Positions 52,567 through 63,153 are shown, counted from the first letter of the stretch. The stretch: DNA of 64,000 bases from Thermoplasmata archaeon (GCA_028864975.1 JAGWLG010000004.1:1-64000), one strand, 5' to 3'. A program made the numbers and translations. Notes: generated by a model not told the origin, from the sequence alone.

Positions 52567-55500
52567 TCAGAGATGCGCGCCGCAGTGCGGGCAGTCGCGG
52601 GCGCCCCGTGCGACCTTGCCGATGCAAACCGGGCAGACCTCGGCCGCCGACCCTGAGGGAGGGGGCTCAGTCCCCTCCTGGAGCGGGACGCTGGCCGGCT
52701 CGGCCCCTCCTTCGGACCCTACACGGTCGCTCTGGGCGTCGGTCGACGACCCGCTCGCGGGTGCCGGATACGGCGAGGACGGCGCGGCCGGTCCTCCCAC
52801 TTGGACTCCCTGCAGAGAAGTAGCCGACAAGGCGGCGGTCGGCCCCACCGGGGGAGCGATCATGTCCATCGGTCCGGGGGGTGGGGGGCCTGCGGGAGGT
52901 CCCTCCCCCGGTTCGTAACCTGGGCCGATCACGGAAGGGAAGGGGGCCAGGTCCGAAGGGGGCGGGGCGACGGCGAGCCGGGACCGCCCGCGTCGCCGAA
53001 GCACGAGAAGGGCCACGATCGCCGCCACGACCAGGGCTACCGTCACGAGGAAGAGGGGGCTCGAGAGCACCCCCACCATCCTGGAGAACACGGAACCTGG
53101 CGTGGTGGCCGCCGAGACGTTCACCCAGAGGGTCCGGTTGAACTCCTCCCCCAACGCATCGCTCATCCGGGCCGTGGCCTGGAACGTCCCGGTCCGGTTG
53201 AACGTGTGCGTCGGGTCGAGGGCTTGAGAGGGGCCCCCTCCATCCGAGAACGTCCAGAGGACCGCGTACGGGGCGAGCCCCCCGCTGGGGATCGCGTCGA
53301 GGTGGACCGTGAGCGGTGCGTTCCCCGAGGTGCGGTCCGCGCTGACGTTTCCTCTCAGCGGACCCACCACCGAGACGACCAGGGTCGTGGTCGCGCTCTG
53401 GCGCGAGGGCGTGGAGGAGTCGTTCACGTACAGGCGCACCACGTAGCTTCCGCGGGTGGGGTAGGTGTGCGTCGGAGAAGCGAGCGCCGAGACGTTCCCG
53501 TCGCCGAAGCGCCAGGAGTAGACGTACGGGAGGTTCCCCCCCGAGACGCCGGCCTTGAAGTCGACGGCGAGCGGTGGGAGGCCTGCGGGGGGGGTCGCTC
53601 GGGGGTTCAGCGTCAGCGGTCCCTTCGACACCGCGATGACGACGGGGGCGAAGGACGCCGCGCCATTGAGGTCGGTCGCACGTAGCGTCGCGGTGAAGTT
53701 CCCGGACCGGTTGTAGACGTGGGTCGGGTCCGGCGCCGAGGAGAGCGGAGCGCCGTCCCCGAAGCTCCAGCGGTAGAGGTAGGGACCTGTGCCCCCCCTC
53801 GCGCCGCCCGAGAACTGGACGGCGAGGGGAAGGACCCCTGACGTGGGCGATGCCGAGGCCATCGCGGTCAGGGAGCTGGCGCTCGGAGAGACCGAGAGGA
53901 AGAGGCTCGACGCGTTGGTCTTGCCCACCGCGTCCGTGACGGTGAGCGTCGCTCGGAAGGTCCCGGAGCCGTTGTAGATGTGCTGGGGAGCGGTGGCGCC
54001 GGACGGGGTCGAGAGGTCGCCGAAGTCCCAGCTCCAACGCAAGGGCCCCGTGCCTCCCACGACGGTCGAGCTGAAGGCGACCGAGAGCGGGGCGGTCCCG
54101 CTCGTGGGGGTCGCCGTTGCGCTGACCAACGGGAGCGGTGCCACCACCACGCGCGCGAGGGCGGTGGCGCTGAATCCCGCCGTGTCGTTGACATAGAGCC
54201 GGGCGTAGAACGTGACCGGGACCGTTCCCGTGACCACGTACGGGTGGCTGACGTTCGCTCCCATCGCGGGGGCACTCCCGTCCCCAAAGACCCAGGTGTA
54301 GGTGTAGGGGGGTGTGCCCCCCACACCGAGACCCTGGAAGATCACGGGGATCCCCGAGTCGGTGGGAGAGTTGGTCGCGGCCGCGGAGGCGGAGAGGATC
54401 CCCCCGCCGGCCGCGGGACAGGTGCCGCTCGCTCCTCCCACGTCCACCTGGACCATCGGGCTCTCGCCCGCCATCGGGACGGGAGCGGTCGAGTCCGTCG
54501 CCGTCGCGTAGGCGCAGTCGACCCCCACCGCCTGGTAGGTGTGGCTGGGCGAGGTCGCCCCGGTCGAGGAGATGTTCCCTTCGAACGTTCCGTCACCCCA
54601 GTACATCGTCCAGGCGAAGGGCCCTGTGCCTCCCGTGGGCGTCGCCGAGAACGGGACCAACTGGCCCACCGTCGGGCTGGGGGAGCTTGTGGTCAGGGTG
54701 ACCCCGAACGTGGACGTCCCCACGGAGATGAGCACGGGGGCGGAGGTCGTCGAGTTGCCCGAACTGTCGAAAGCGACGACCCAGGCGAGGTAGGAACCTG
54801 GGATGAGGTAGGTGTGGGTCGCCAGGGTCCCCGGCTGGGTCGTCGCATTCCCGTCCCCGAACAGGAAGGTGTAGGTCGGATAGGTGCCCGTGCCCCCGCT
54901 GGCCGACGCCGCGAACGTGACCGGGAGCGGAGCGCTTCCGCTCTGCGGACCGAGGGAGAGGGCGACCTCGAACCCGCCTCGCGGGGGAACGGGTCCTCCT
55001 CGCGCCAGGTCCGGCACCGCGTAGGCGGCCTTCGGGGTCCCGATCCCCGTGATCGGGTCCCACCCGGGGGTCGCCGAGTACCCGTTGTTCCCGGAGGTGA
55101 TGTCATGGAAATCGGTCGAGTAGCTCGTGGAACGGAGGATGGCGTAGAGCGTGGGGTCGAGCAGTCCGATGCCTCCTCCATGGATCTGGTCCGCGGTGGC
55201 CGCGAGGCCCGCCCACATGGGGGAGGCGTCGGAGGTCCCTTCCACGAGCCAGGTCTGGCCCCCTTCGACCATCTCGAGGTAGCTCCCGGCCGTGATCCCG
55301 ACGTCCGGGACCCCGCGCAGCCCGTTGTTGACGACGCCGAGGCCGCGTTGGTACCAGGGCTGGGGTTGAGGCGACCATCCTCCCCCGGCCCCTCCCCCGT
55401 TGTTGCAGCTGCTGCCGGAGAGGTTCCCGCTCCAGGCGGTCTCGCTGCTATAGCTCGTGCCGCTCACGGTCAGGACGGTCCCCCCCACGCCGGTCGCTGC

Positions 55501-56772
55501 GTCGTCGGAGGCCGGATAGTCCGTGGAGGCGGTCTGCGTCCCGTCCGCGGCTCCGCAGTCGCCGCTCGCGGCGAAGACACTGATCCCCTCGACCGCGGCT
55601 GCCTGGAGGATAGGATGCAGGATGGCGTAGGTGCCGTCGGTGGAGGCGTTGCAGCTCGAGGAGCAAGCAGCCCCACCGTAGACCCCAACGTCCGGCTCGC
55701 CCCAGGAGAGCGAGATGACGTCCGCCACGTGGTACTCGACCAGGAAGTTCACGGCCTGGTAGAGCCCGAACCCCGAATCGGGGGAGAAGACGACGTCCAG
55801 ATTCGCCCCCTCGGCCATGACGTGCGACCATTCCATGTCCAGGGCGGTCTCGATCCCCCACCCGCTCGAGGTGCTCGCGTTCGGGTCCCGCGTGTCCGGG
55901 TCCGGGTAGAGGAACGAGAGCGAGGAGCTCGGAAGCGCGAAGTTCGCGTTGAAGGAGGCGTAGTCGCTCGCGAGCTGGGCCTGGGTCTCGCTCGAGTCGT
56001 AGTCGTCCACGACGGCGACCGTGCGACCGGCGCCGGTCTCGCTCTTCCCGATCAGCGTGGAGTCCCCGTAGGCGGATTGCACTTCGCAGGGAGTGTACCC
56101 AAATGTCCCCGTCGCGCAGGAAGCCCCAACCTCTGGGGAGCGCGGGCTTGAGAGAGAGAACGGACCGTTCACCATCTCGAGAGGTCGTGCATCCAGAGCG
56201 TTCGTGAGGCCGAAGCTCCCCGACACGGAGAGGTCAGAGGGCAGGCTCGGGGCCGTGCTCGGTCCGTAGACGACACGAGGACCCACCTGCCAGAGCTCGA
56301 GGGAGGTGTGGAACGCGGCGGACATCTCGGCCGAGGTGCCCGAGAGCCCCAGGGTCAGCCGGTTCGACGAAGGCTCGACCGTGAGGCCGTAGGAGGAGAA
56401 GTACGCCGAGGCCCGGTCGTAGGCGGAAGAGGAGGGCGAGAACTGGGTCGCGAACTCCGTTGGGGAGAGGAAGGTACGGTAGAGAGGGGAGTTCGGGGTC
56501 GACTCCTCTTGCACGAGCCGCGAAAGCTCCTGTGGGTCCCTCGTGGGGAGAGCGATGCCGGCATGCAGCGGGGCGGAACCCGTGAGCTTCCCGAGGTCCC
56601 TCGCCGCGGGGAAGATAGCCGGGATCGCGGCCCCCACGGCGTGGAGCATGGTGGGTGAGCCTCCGGCGATGGAGGTGACCGGAGCCGCGGCCGGGGGGAT
56701 CGCCGTCACCGACAAAAGCGCGAGGACGAGAACCGCGATGGGGAGCCCCCGATGTTGAGGACCCTTGGGCAC
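52567..56772 (-). CDS. S53 (sedolisin-like) peptidase with seven PKD repeats, TM anchor and C-terminal zinc ribbon
   Basis: GWGIETALDMEWSHVMAEGANLDVV, SGDCGAADG, GTSDASPMWAGLAA; seven GG(T/L)xPYxYxWxFGDG-type PKD units; TM FLVTVALVVAAIVALLVLRRRG; VCPVCIGKVARGARDCPHCGAHL. Confidence 0.92.
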   Translation of the reverse strand: MPKGPQHRGLPIAVLVLALLSVTAIPPAAAPVTSIAGGSPTMLHAVGAAIPAIFPAARDLGKLTGSAPLHAGIALPTRDPQELSRLVQEESTPNSPLYRTFLSPTEFATQFSPSSSAYDRASAYFSSYGLTVEPSSNRLTLGLSGTSAEMSAAFHTSLELWQVGPRVVYGPSTAPSLPSDLSVSGSFGLTNALDARPLEMVNGPFSLSSPRSPEVGASCATGTFGYTPCEVQSAYGDSTLIGKSETGAGRTVAVVDDYDSSETQAQLASDYASFNANFALPSSSLSFLYPDPDTRDPNASTSSGWGIETALDMEWSHVMAEGANLDVVFSPDSGFGLYQAVNFLVEYHVADVISLSWGEPDVGVYGGAACSSSCNASTDGTYAILHPILQAAAVEGISVFAASGDCGAADGTQTASTDYPASDDAATGVGGTVLTVSGTSYSSETAWSGNLSGSSCNNGGGAGGGWSPQPQPWYQRGLGVVNNGLRGVPDVGITAGSYLEMVEGGQTWLVEGTSDASPMWAGLAATADQIHGGGIGLLDPTLYAILRSTSYSTDFHDITSGNNGYSATPGWDPITGIGTPKAAYAVPDLARGGPVPPRGGFEVALSLGPQSGSAPLPVTFAASASGGTGTYPTYTFLFGDGNATTQPGTLATHTYLIPGSYLAWVVAFDSSGNSTTSAPVLISVGTSTFGVTLTTSSPSPTVGQLVPFSATPTGGTGPFAWTMYWGDGTFEGNISSTGATSPSHTYQAVGVDCAYATATDSTAPVPMAGESPMVQVDVGGASGTCPAAGGGILSASAAATNSPTDSGIPVIFQGLGVGGTPPYTYTWVFGDGSAPAMGANVSHPYVVTGTVPVTFYARLYVNDTAGFSATALARVVVAPLPLVSATATPTSGTAPLSVAFSSTVVGGTGPLRWSWDFGDLSTPSGATAPQHIYNGSGTFRATLTVTDAVGKTNASSLFLSVSPSASSLTAMASASPTSGVLPLAVQFSGGARGGTGPYLYRWSFGDGAPLSSAPDPTHVYNRSGNFTATLRATDLNGAASFAPVVIAVSKGPLTLNPRATPPAGLPPLAVDFKAGVSGGNLPYVYSWRFGDGNVSALASPTHTYPTRGSYVVRLYVNDSSTPSRQSATTTLVVSVVGPLRGNVSADRTSGNAPLTVHLDAIPSGGLAPYAVLWTFSDGGGPSQALDPTHTFNRTGTFQATARMSDALGEEFNRTLWVNVSAATTPGSVFSRMVGVLSSPLFLVTVALVVAAIVALLVLRRRGRSRLAVAPPPSDLAPFPSVIGPGYEPGEGPPAGPPPPGPMDMIAPPVGPTAALSATSLQGVQVGGPAAPSSPYPAPASGSSTDAQSDRVGSEGGAEPASVPLQEGTEPPPSGSAAEVCPVCIGKVARGARDCPHCGAHL

Positions 56773-56916
56773 ATCGTTTCGAGGTGGCCGGGGCTATATG
56801 ACCGTGCCCCGGGGCGTCGAGCGTAGGAGGGGACCCCAAGTCCCTCGCCTGGGCGGCCGGACGATGCAGGAGGGTAGGGTCCCCGCCGGGGGTAGGACCG
56901 TCTTGAGCAAGTGGCC

Positions 56917-58551
56917 CTAACTCTCGATGGACTCGCGGGCCAGGTCGGGTCGAAGGTTCTCCCCCCTTGACCCGCGGGTCGACCGTTGAGGCTTCCGACG
57001 ACCCACGGCTCGGGGGCGGGAGACTCGCCGCCTCGCGATCACGAGGAAGCTGGTGCCGGTCAAGATGGAGACTGCCGCGAGGACCAGAGCCACCTCGTTG
57101 AAGAAGGTCCCAAGGTACCACGGCAGTGGGGGGGGTGGGTAGGCGATCAGCAGGGTGGCCGGGGGTGGGCTGCTGGAAGAGCACGCGCTCGAGCATCCTC
57201 CGACCGCCGCGGCGAAGACGACCCACGTCGGTCCCCCGATGGCGCCCTTCAAGTCCGAGAGCGAGGAGCCGTAGGGGGAACTCCCTCCAAGCCTGAGCGG
57301 CGTGCGCGTGGGGGGCCCTGCGGTGGTGGCGCCGGGGGGCACGACCCAACGTAGGATACCACCCCCCTGAGGGACGACCTCGATCGCGGTGAGGCCGCCT
57401 CCCGCCTCGCTGCCCACCGCGCTAGCCGTGGGGTTCAGGCTGGGCTGGGGCGATGAGGGGAGGTCGGGGAGGGCCACCGGACCCTGGATCGCGGACCCCG
57501 GGAGTCCGTAGACCGCACCCCACATGGAGAGGTAGGCCCCGACCTCCGGAGAGGTGAGGAGGGCGGGCGTTCCCGAGAGGTTCACGGGCTGACCTGGAAC
57601 GAAGGTTCCCGGTGCACCGTTCGTTCCGGGATCGTAGGAGTACGGGACCGCCCAGTACCAGGATTGGACCGGATAGCAGCTCTCGACGCCCGGATTCCAA
57701 AGGGCGACGAGCCCGATCGAGGAGCCGCTCGCGAAGACCGAGGCGGAGGTGCTCGCCCAAGGAGGGTAGGGGCAGTTGCGAGCGAACGACGGGGTTACGT
57801 TCTGGGAAGGGGACCAGGTCGTTCCTCCGTCCGCCGAGATGGTCACATTGTCCGAGGTCATCCCGTAGGAGGTGCCGAAGTAGGGCCCTCCCTCGTAGTT
57901 GAACGCGACGGCTTCGAGGGACCCCTGGACCGCGACCGAGAGGCTCGAGAAAGGTGAGGCATTCTGGGCGAGGAGGCGAGGGAGACCCCAAGTCTGTCCT
58001 TCGTCCGCGCTCGACCATGCCTCCACCCGGTAGGGAGCATGGGCCGGGGCCGCACCGATGCTCGTGCTTTGGTACAACGGCACGGGCGACGTTTGTAATG
58101 TTGCCATGGCGAGAAGAAGCTGTGCCCCGTCCGCAGCTAAGGACAGGTCCCCCCACCTCCAGGGGTAGGGAGAGTCCGAACCCGGGATGGTGGGATGGGC
58201 CGGAAGCTCCGACCAATGCCCCCCCCTGTCGAGGCTCCGATACAGGCTGACGTTCGACCAGGCTTGACCCGTCGCCTTGACGGGAAGCAACGCCGCGAAC
58301 ACCGCGGACGTGGTATCGGCGAAGACCACTTCTTCGGAGGGGGGAAGAACGGTGGAAACGACGCTCGGCGCGAACGCGTTGTTCACGAGCTGGTACCCCG
58401 CATCGGCCGCGAGGGCGACCCCGACGGCCAGAAGCACCACGCCCGCGACACGCAGCCCCCTGACCTGCTCTCCACGATGCGTCAGGGGTGGGACGACGAC
58501 AGGAGCATCGTCCGGTCCTCCGAAGGAGGGTGGGTCGGCCGCGGAGCTCAC
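56917..58551 (-). CDS. Membrane-anchored BNR/sialidase-like repeat protein
   Basis: SLDRGGHWSELP, SSADEGQTWGLPRLL, SADGGTTWSPSQNV (Asp-box motifs) with N- and C-terminal TM segments. Confidence 0.75.
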   Translation of the reverse strand: MSSAADPPSFGGPDDAPVVVPPLTHRGEQVRGLRVAGVVLLAVGVALAADAGYQLVNNAFAPSVVSTVLPPSEEVVFADTTSAVFAALLPVKATGQAWSNVSLYRSLDRGGHWSELPAHPTIPGSDSPYPWRWGDLSLAADGAQLLLAMATLQTSPVPLYQSTSIGAAPAHAPYRVEAWSSADEGQTWGLPRLLAQNASPFSSLSVAVQGSLEAVAFNYEGGPYFGTSYGMTSDNVTISADGGTTWSPSQNVTPSFARNCPYPPWASTSASVFASGSSIGLVALWNPGVESCYPVQSWYWAVPYSYDPGTNGAPGTFVPGQPVNLSGTPALLTSPEVGAYLSMWGAVYGLPGSAIQGPVALPDLPSSPQPSLNPTASAVGSEAGGGLTAIEVVPQGGGILRWVVPPGATTAGPPTRTPLRLGGSSPYGSSLSDLKGAIGGPTWVVFAAAVGGCSSACSSSSPPPATLLIAYPPPPLPWYLGTFFNEVALVLAAVSILTGTSFLVIARRRVSRPRAVGRRKPQRSTRGSRGENLRPDLARESIES

Positions 58552-59032
58552 ATCCCACGATGCTCATCACCGCCCTATCTACCTTGCAAACTACCTTCCG
58601 CTCCGGGTAGTGGACCTCTTCCTGTGGGACCCCCCCGAGGAAGGCGCGGTGATTCCGTGGCCCGGTGCGCACGGGGTGAAAGCCCTGGGTCTCACCCTCA
58701 ACCCGCGAAGCGGAACGTCGCCGAGTCCACCGGATGACGAAGGCCGGGCTAGAACGGGGATGGTGAGGAAAGAGGGCACGCTCGAACCGGCAACGGAGGT
58801 CGCGCTTCCCAGGGAGGACTGGTCAAGACACGGGCTTCTCAACCCTCGAGCCGGGTTCGACCTGGGGGTCCCCCCGTGCCTTTCCGCCCCCAAGGGGCCG
58901 GCCCTCACAGCAACCCCGAGCCGTCAGCGATAGGGAGATCCTCGCCCTCCCGGGCCCGACGCCGAGACCTTCGGCAGACGTTAAGTCGCCCTGGGAGGTG
59001 AAGGCCCAGTACCATCCTCCGGGGAGCGCCTC

Positions 59033-60481
59033 TTGACCATAGATCTCAGCTACGTGATGGACGTCATTCTGCCGTACGTCATCGTGCCCCTGGTGGCGTA
59101 CATCGCCGTGCTCTTCGTGCTCGACCGGAAGGGGTGGCTGGGGAAGGACAAGCCCCTCGCCCTTCTCGGGCCGATCCTGATGGTCAAGACGCTCCACGGG
59201 CGCAAGCTCCTGGAGCGGCTATCGCGCTATCGCAGGTCCTGGAACCTATTCGGCGACTTGGGCATCGTCCTCGCGTTCGTCGGCATGGTCGTCATGTTCG
59301 CCTTCCTCCTGTGGGGGGCGTACCGGTCCTCGGTCCCGTCGACCGCCGTCAAGGCCCCGCTCAATGAGGTGGTCACGATCCCCGGCCTCAATCCCCTCTT
59401 GCCGATAGGCTACGGTCTCCTCGCCCTCGTCGTCGCCGTGGTGCTCCACGAGTTCTGTCACGGGATTCTCGCGCGAGCGAACGACATCCGCGTGAAGAGC
59501 CTGGGCGTGCTGTTCCTGGTGATCCCGCTCGGAGCCTTCGTCGAACAGGACGACGAGGACATGATGAAGGTCCCCGCGCGCAAGCGCGACCGGGTCGCTG
59601 CCGCCGGGGTGATGGCGAACTTTGTGCTCGCGTTCCTCTTCTTCGTCCTCATGGCGGGTCTCGTCGCCTCTTCCGTCCATGTGAAGACCTCCGGCATCGC
59701 CGTGCTGGGCGTCGTCTCGGAGAGCCCGGTGTCGAACGCCTCAGCGGCCCTGGGACCGGAGGGCCTTGCGCCGGGTGACTTCTTGACAGAGCTCAACGGG
59801 AGCGCGACCCCTGACTACCGCCACTTCCAGCTGGCCCTTTGGGAGACCCATCCGGGGGAGACCGTCAGCGTCCAGTGGTACTCGGAGTCCCGGGGGGGCC
59901 ATGTCTCGACGAACGTCACCCTCGGTGCCGCGGTCCACTGGTACGACGTGACGAAGTTGAACGCCTCCCAGATCCGCTCGCTGACGACGCTGTCGTTCCT
60001 CGGGTTCGAGCCCGCTTCCGTTCCCCCCTCCGTTCTCTTGGGCGTGCTCGCCAAGGGCCCGGCCGCGACGGGGACAGGAGCGTCGCTCAACACGAGCGAC
60101 GTCGTCGCCTCTTCCGCCCTCTTCCTCGCCCTGCCCATCACGAGCGAGATGCCCCTGCAGGGCGCGAGCGCCCAGTTCTACACCGTGGACGGTCCGCTCG
60201 GCGCCCTGGGGGCCGGGAACGTCTGGGTCGTGATCAACACGCTCTACTGGTTGGTCTGGGTCAACCTCCTCCTCGGTATCTTCAACGCGCTCCCCGCGGT
60301 GCCCCTCGACGGGGGCTTCCTCTTCCGCGACGTCGCGACGGGAGCGGTCCGCCGTCTCCGCCCCGCCTGGACCCAGGGGAAGACGGAGAAGGCCGTGAAC
60401 ATGCTGAGCATCTTTGCGACGCTCCTCGTCTTCTTCCTGATCCTCTGGGAGCTCGTCGCCCCGTACCTCCTCAACCCGTAG
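59033..60481 (+). CDS. M50 family site-2 protease
   Basis: VVLHEFCHGILARANDIRVKSLG (HExxH), LLLGIFNALPAVPLDGGFLF; multi-TM. Confidence 0.92.
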   Translation: MTIDLSYVMDVILPYVIVPLVAYIAVLFVLDRKGWLGKDKPLALLGPILMVKTLHGRKLLERLSRYRRSWNLFGDLGIVLAFVGMVVMFAFLLWGAYRSSVPSTAVKAPLNEVVTIPGLNPLLPIGYGLLALVVAVVLHEFCHGILARANDIRVKSLGVLFLVIPLGAFVEQDDEDMMKVPARKRDRVAAAGVMANFVLAFLFFVLMAGLVASSVHVKTSGIAVLGVVSESPVSNASAALGPEGLAPGDFLTELNGSATPDYRHFQLALWETHPGETVSVQWYSESRGGHVSTNVTLGAAVHWYDVTKLNASQIRSLTTLSFLGFEPASVPPSVLLGVLAKGPAATGTGASLNTSDVVASSALFLALPITSEMPLQGASAQFYTVDGPLGALGAGNVWVVINTLYWLVWVNLLLGIFNALPAVPLDGGFLFRDVATGAVRRLRPAWTQGKTEKAVNMLSIFATLLVFFLILWELVAPYLLNP

Positions 60482-60482
60482 C

Positions 60483-61718
60483 ATGACCGACGCGGCCCTC
60501 GTCGCCCGCTACCCCTTCCTCCCCGGAGCTTCCTCCGCGCTGGGAGATCTCCAACCCTCGCTGAGGGAGCTGGTCGAGGACCCCTCCTTCGAGCAGGTCC
60601 GCGCGCTCGCACGGGAGGAGGTCCTCCTGGCCCTCTCCTCCGCCCGCGAGGCTCCCGGGGAGGGCGTGGCGGGCTTCGACGCGGCCCGTCCCGAGGAGCG
60701 CGTCCTCGCCTTCCTCTATGCTCGGATGCTCGTGGCGGTGGCCCCCTCCTCGCAACGCGTCGCCCGGCGGTGGAGCGAGGGGCTCTCCCGCCGCGCCGGG
60801 GTCGAGATCGCGCGCAGGGAAGCTCCGAGCGAGGAGCTCCTCGCGCTGGGGGGAGCCCTCGACCTGGAGCTTGCACAGGACCCGAAGTTCCGGGGCTCCT
60901 TCGGCTTCGCCCTCCCCTCCTACGTGAGGCTCTCCTCTTCGTTGCGCGACGAGCGCTTCCGTCTCTCTCGCCAAAGGTTGCACCAGGGCACCGTGGACGT
61001 CGAGCACCGGGAGGTGGTCGAGCTGCTCCAGGAGGGCGTGCGTTCCTACTTGCTGGACGAGATGGCGATGCTCCGACTGGAGCCCGAGCTTCAGACCACG
61101 CTCAAGGCTCGGGAATCCGAGATCCTCACCCGCATCTCGACCCTCTCCCCGGCTCTGGGCCCGGGCGGGTTCGGGGTCGCGATGCGGCCCGACCTCTTCC
61201 CGCCCTGCATGCGGGAGATGCGAGCGACGATGGACCGCGGGGCGAACGTCTCGCACGCAGGTCGCTTCGCCCTGGCGAGCTTCATGCACAAGGTCGGGGC
61301 GGACCTGGACGCTATCGTCGAGGCCTACCACGGGTCTCCCAACTTCAAGGAGAGCATCACGCGCTACCAGGTCACGCAGATCGCGCACCACGACGGGGGA
61401 GAGGGGTACACGCCCCCCGATTGCGCGACGATGGCGGCGAACGGGCTGTGCGTCAAGGAGCTCGACGACGCCATGCCTCCGCTTTGCGCGGACCCGGGGA
61501 AGCTCAGGAATCCGTTGAACTACTACCGCATCCGAGTGCTGCCGCTCGCGCGCAAGAACGTTGGAGAGAAATCGGGTGAAGCCCCCGCGGCTACGGCGAC
61601 ACCGGAGGGCGCCCCCGCTCCTCCGAGCGCACCGACCGCCACGTCGTCCGGGCCCGCCAGTACGCCGTCGCCTGCCCCGCCAGAACGAACAACACCAGCA
61701 CCGCGTCCAGCGGCGTGA
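60483..61718 (+). CDS. priL: DNA primase large subunit
   Basis: DLFPPCMREMRATMDRGANVSHAGRFALASFMHKVGADLDAIVEAYHGSPNFKESITRYQVTQIAH...PPDCATMAANGLCV...LCADPGKLRNPLNYYRIRV; Fe-S cysteines. Confidence 0.93.
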   Translation: MTDAALVARYPFLPGASSALGDLQPSLRELVEDPSFEQVRALAREEVLLALSSAREAPGEGVAGFDAARPEERVLAFLYARMLVAVAPSSQRVARRWSEGLSRRAGVEIARREAPSEELLALGGALDLELAQDPKFRGSFGFALPSYVRLSSSLRDERFRLSRQRLHQGTVDVEHREVVELLQEGVRSYLLDEMAMLRLEPELQTTLKARESEILTRISTLSPALGPGGFGVAMRPDLFPPCMREMRATMDRGANVSHAGRFALASFMHKVGADLDAIVEAYHGSPNFKESITRYQVTQIAHHDGGEGYTPPDCATMAANGLCVKELDDAMPPLCADPGKLRNPLNYYRIRVLPLARKNVGEKSGEAPAATATPEGAPAPPSAPTATSSGPASTPSPAPPERTTPAPRPAA

Positions 61719-62304
61719 GCACGACCCCGCCCAAGCTCTCGCGCGTCGGGAGCATGAGCCGTGCAGGGGCAAGGAGGTCCCAGACGATCATAGCCGAGAG
61801 GAACAGCGAGGCCCCGCTCACGATGACGATACGGTCGGCCCGTCCCAGGACCCCGCCGTACTGTCGCTTCCCGGTGACCGCCTGCGCCTGCGTCCCCATG
61901 TAGCTCACCAGGAGCAGGCTCACGAGGGCGAGCAACGCGAGCACGGGTTGGGCCCAGCCGCTCACCGCAATCCCGAGCAGCAGGGCCACGTCCGCGTACC
62001 GGTCGAGGACGTGGTCCAGCAGATCGCCAGCCTTCGAGGAGAGGCCCCGTCGTCGGGCCACGTGCCCATCTAGGGCATCGAACACTCCCCCGCCGAAGAC
62101 AAGGAAGGCCGCGGCGAGGAAGAGCAAAAGGCTCCACGGTGAGACGGGTGGGACGAATCGCGCCAGTGCGAGAGCGACCGATCCCAGCACGAAAAGTCCG
62201 AACGCGAGCCAGCTCAGGGCGTCGGGTGACCAGCTCGGAAGGGCCTCGGCCAGACGGTCCAGGTGGGGCAAGGCCCTAGAACGGTGTCGGTCGAGCATAT
62301 CCAC
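61591..62304 (-). CDS. CDP-alcohol phosphatidyltransferase family protein
   Basis: GGGVFDALDGHVARRRGLSSKAGDLLDHVLDRYADVALLLG (DG..AR...G...D...D). Confidence 0.88.
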   Translation of the reverse strand: MDMLDRHRSRALPHLDRLAEALPSWSPDALSWLAFGLFVLGSVALALARFVPPVSPWSLLLFLAAAFLVFGGGVFDALDGHVARRRGLSSKAGDLLDHVLDRYADVALLLGIAVSGWAQPVLALLALVSLLLVSYMGTQAQAVTGKRQYGGVLGRADRIVIVSGASLFLSAMIVWDLLAPARLMLPTRESLGGVVLTPLDAVLVLFVLAGQATAYWRARTTWRSVRSEERGRPPVSP

Positions 62305-62414
62305 AGTTACCGAAGGTAGGGCCCTACGGCCGACGGTGAGATCCTACCGGCCTCTCTATAGGTACTAGAGACCACCGTTTTTCCTCGCATCTTCGGGGGG
62401 GCGCTGGAGGGCGC

Positions 62415-63002
62415 TCAAGGGGGGACGCGCCTCCTCCGCCTTCTGGGTTTCGGCCGGGGGACCCCCATCTCGCCGCCCACGTCTTGGGCGAGCCAATCGA
62501 TCATGCCGTGGTGCGGTCGGACGTTCCCACGGAGCACCGACCTCGCCCAGCCGGCCACGCTCGAAGGTGTTCGGTCCGTGGTATCGATCTCCCAGATGCG
62601 ACGTCCGAGCGCGAGCGCTTCGAGCAGGATGACATCCACCATCTCGGCCTCGACGTTGCTCTGGAGCTGCTTCCCCTTCACGCCTCTTCGGAGCAACCGG
62701 CGTCGGAGGACGTCGGGACGGCAACGGAGCAGAAGGGCCCCGGAGACCGGAAGCAGGTGAGCGAGGTGACCGACCAGCAGAACCGGCTTTCCCCGGTCCC
62801 TCGCGATCTTCCGAACCCGTCGGGCTGCGAGCGCCATGTCGATGATCGCTGCGCCCGTTCTGTGGCGGCCTCGCCCCTCCGGAGCGAGGAGGTCTCGGAC
62901 CTCGATCACCCGCCACGGAGCTTGGGTTCCCCGCCGTGACAGCAGCGTTCCTAAGGTGCTCTTGCCGGTACCAGGTGTACCGGTCAACGCATAGATGCGC
63001 AC
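62415..63002 (-). CDS. AK6/Fap7-like adenylate kinase family NTPase
   Basis: MRIYALTGTPGTGKSTLGTLLSRRG...VLLVGHLAHLLPVSGALLLRCRPDVLRRRLLRRGVKGKQLQSNVEAEMVDVILLEAL. Confidence 0.9.
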   Translation of the reverse strand: MRIYALTGTPGTGKSTLGTLLSRRGTQAPWRVIEVRDLLAPEGRGRHRTGAAIIDMALAARRVRKIARDRGKPVLLVGHLAHLLPVSGALLLRCRPDVLRRRLLRRGVKGKQLQSNVEAEMVDVILLEALALGRRIWEIDTTDRTPSSVAGWARSVLRGNVRPHHGMIDWLAQDVGGEMGVPRPKPRRRRRRVPP

Positions 63003-63153
63003 CGTCTCCAGGGAACTCCGATATCCCTCGCCACCAACCCGCGTTTCCGTCGGTGGTGGGCGATTTGGGGCGTGTTCGAGCGAACATATTTATAGGGACC
63101 CCCTTGATGGGCTCGCGCTTCCCGGTGGGCGGGGAGCTCCAAGGTGAACGACA

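Noticed and set aside
58560-59030. Structured GC-rich intergenic region with a GGTGAGGAAAG string reminiscent of RNase P RNA
   Set aside because: No convincing partner conserved region (ACAGAA...GGCTTA-like) and spacing too short for RNase P RNA; a covariance-model scan would be needed.
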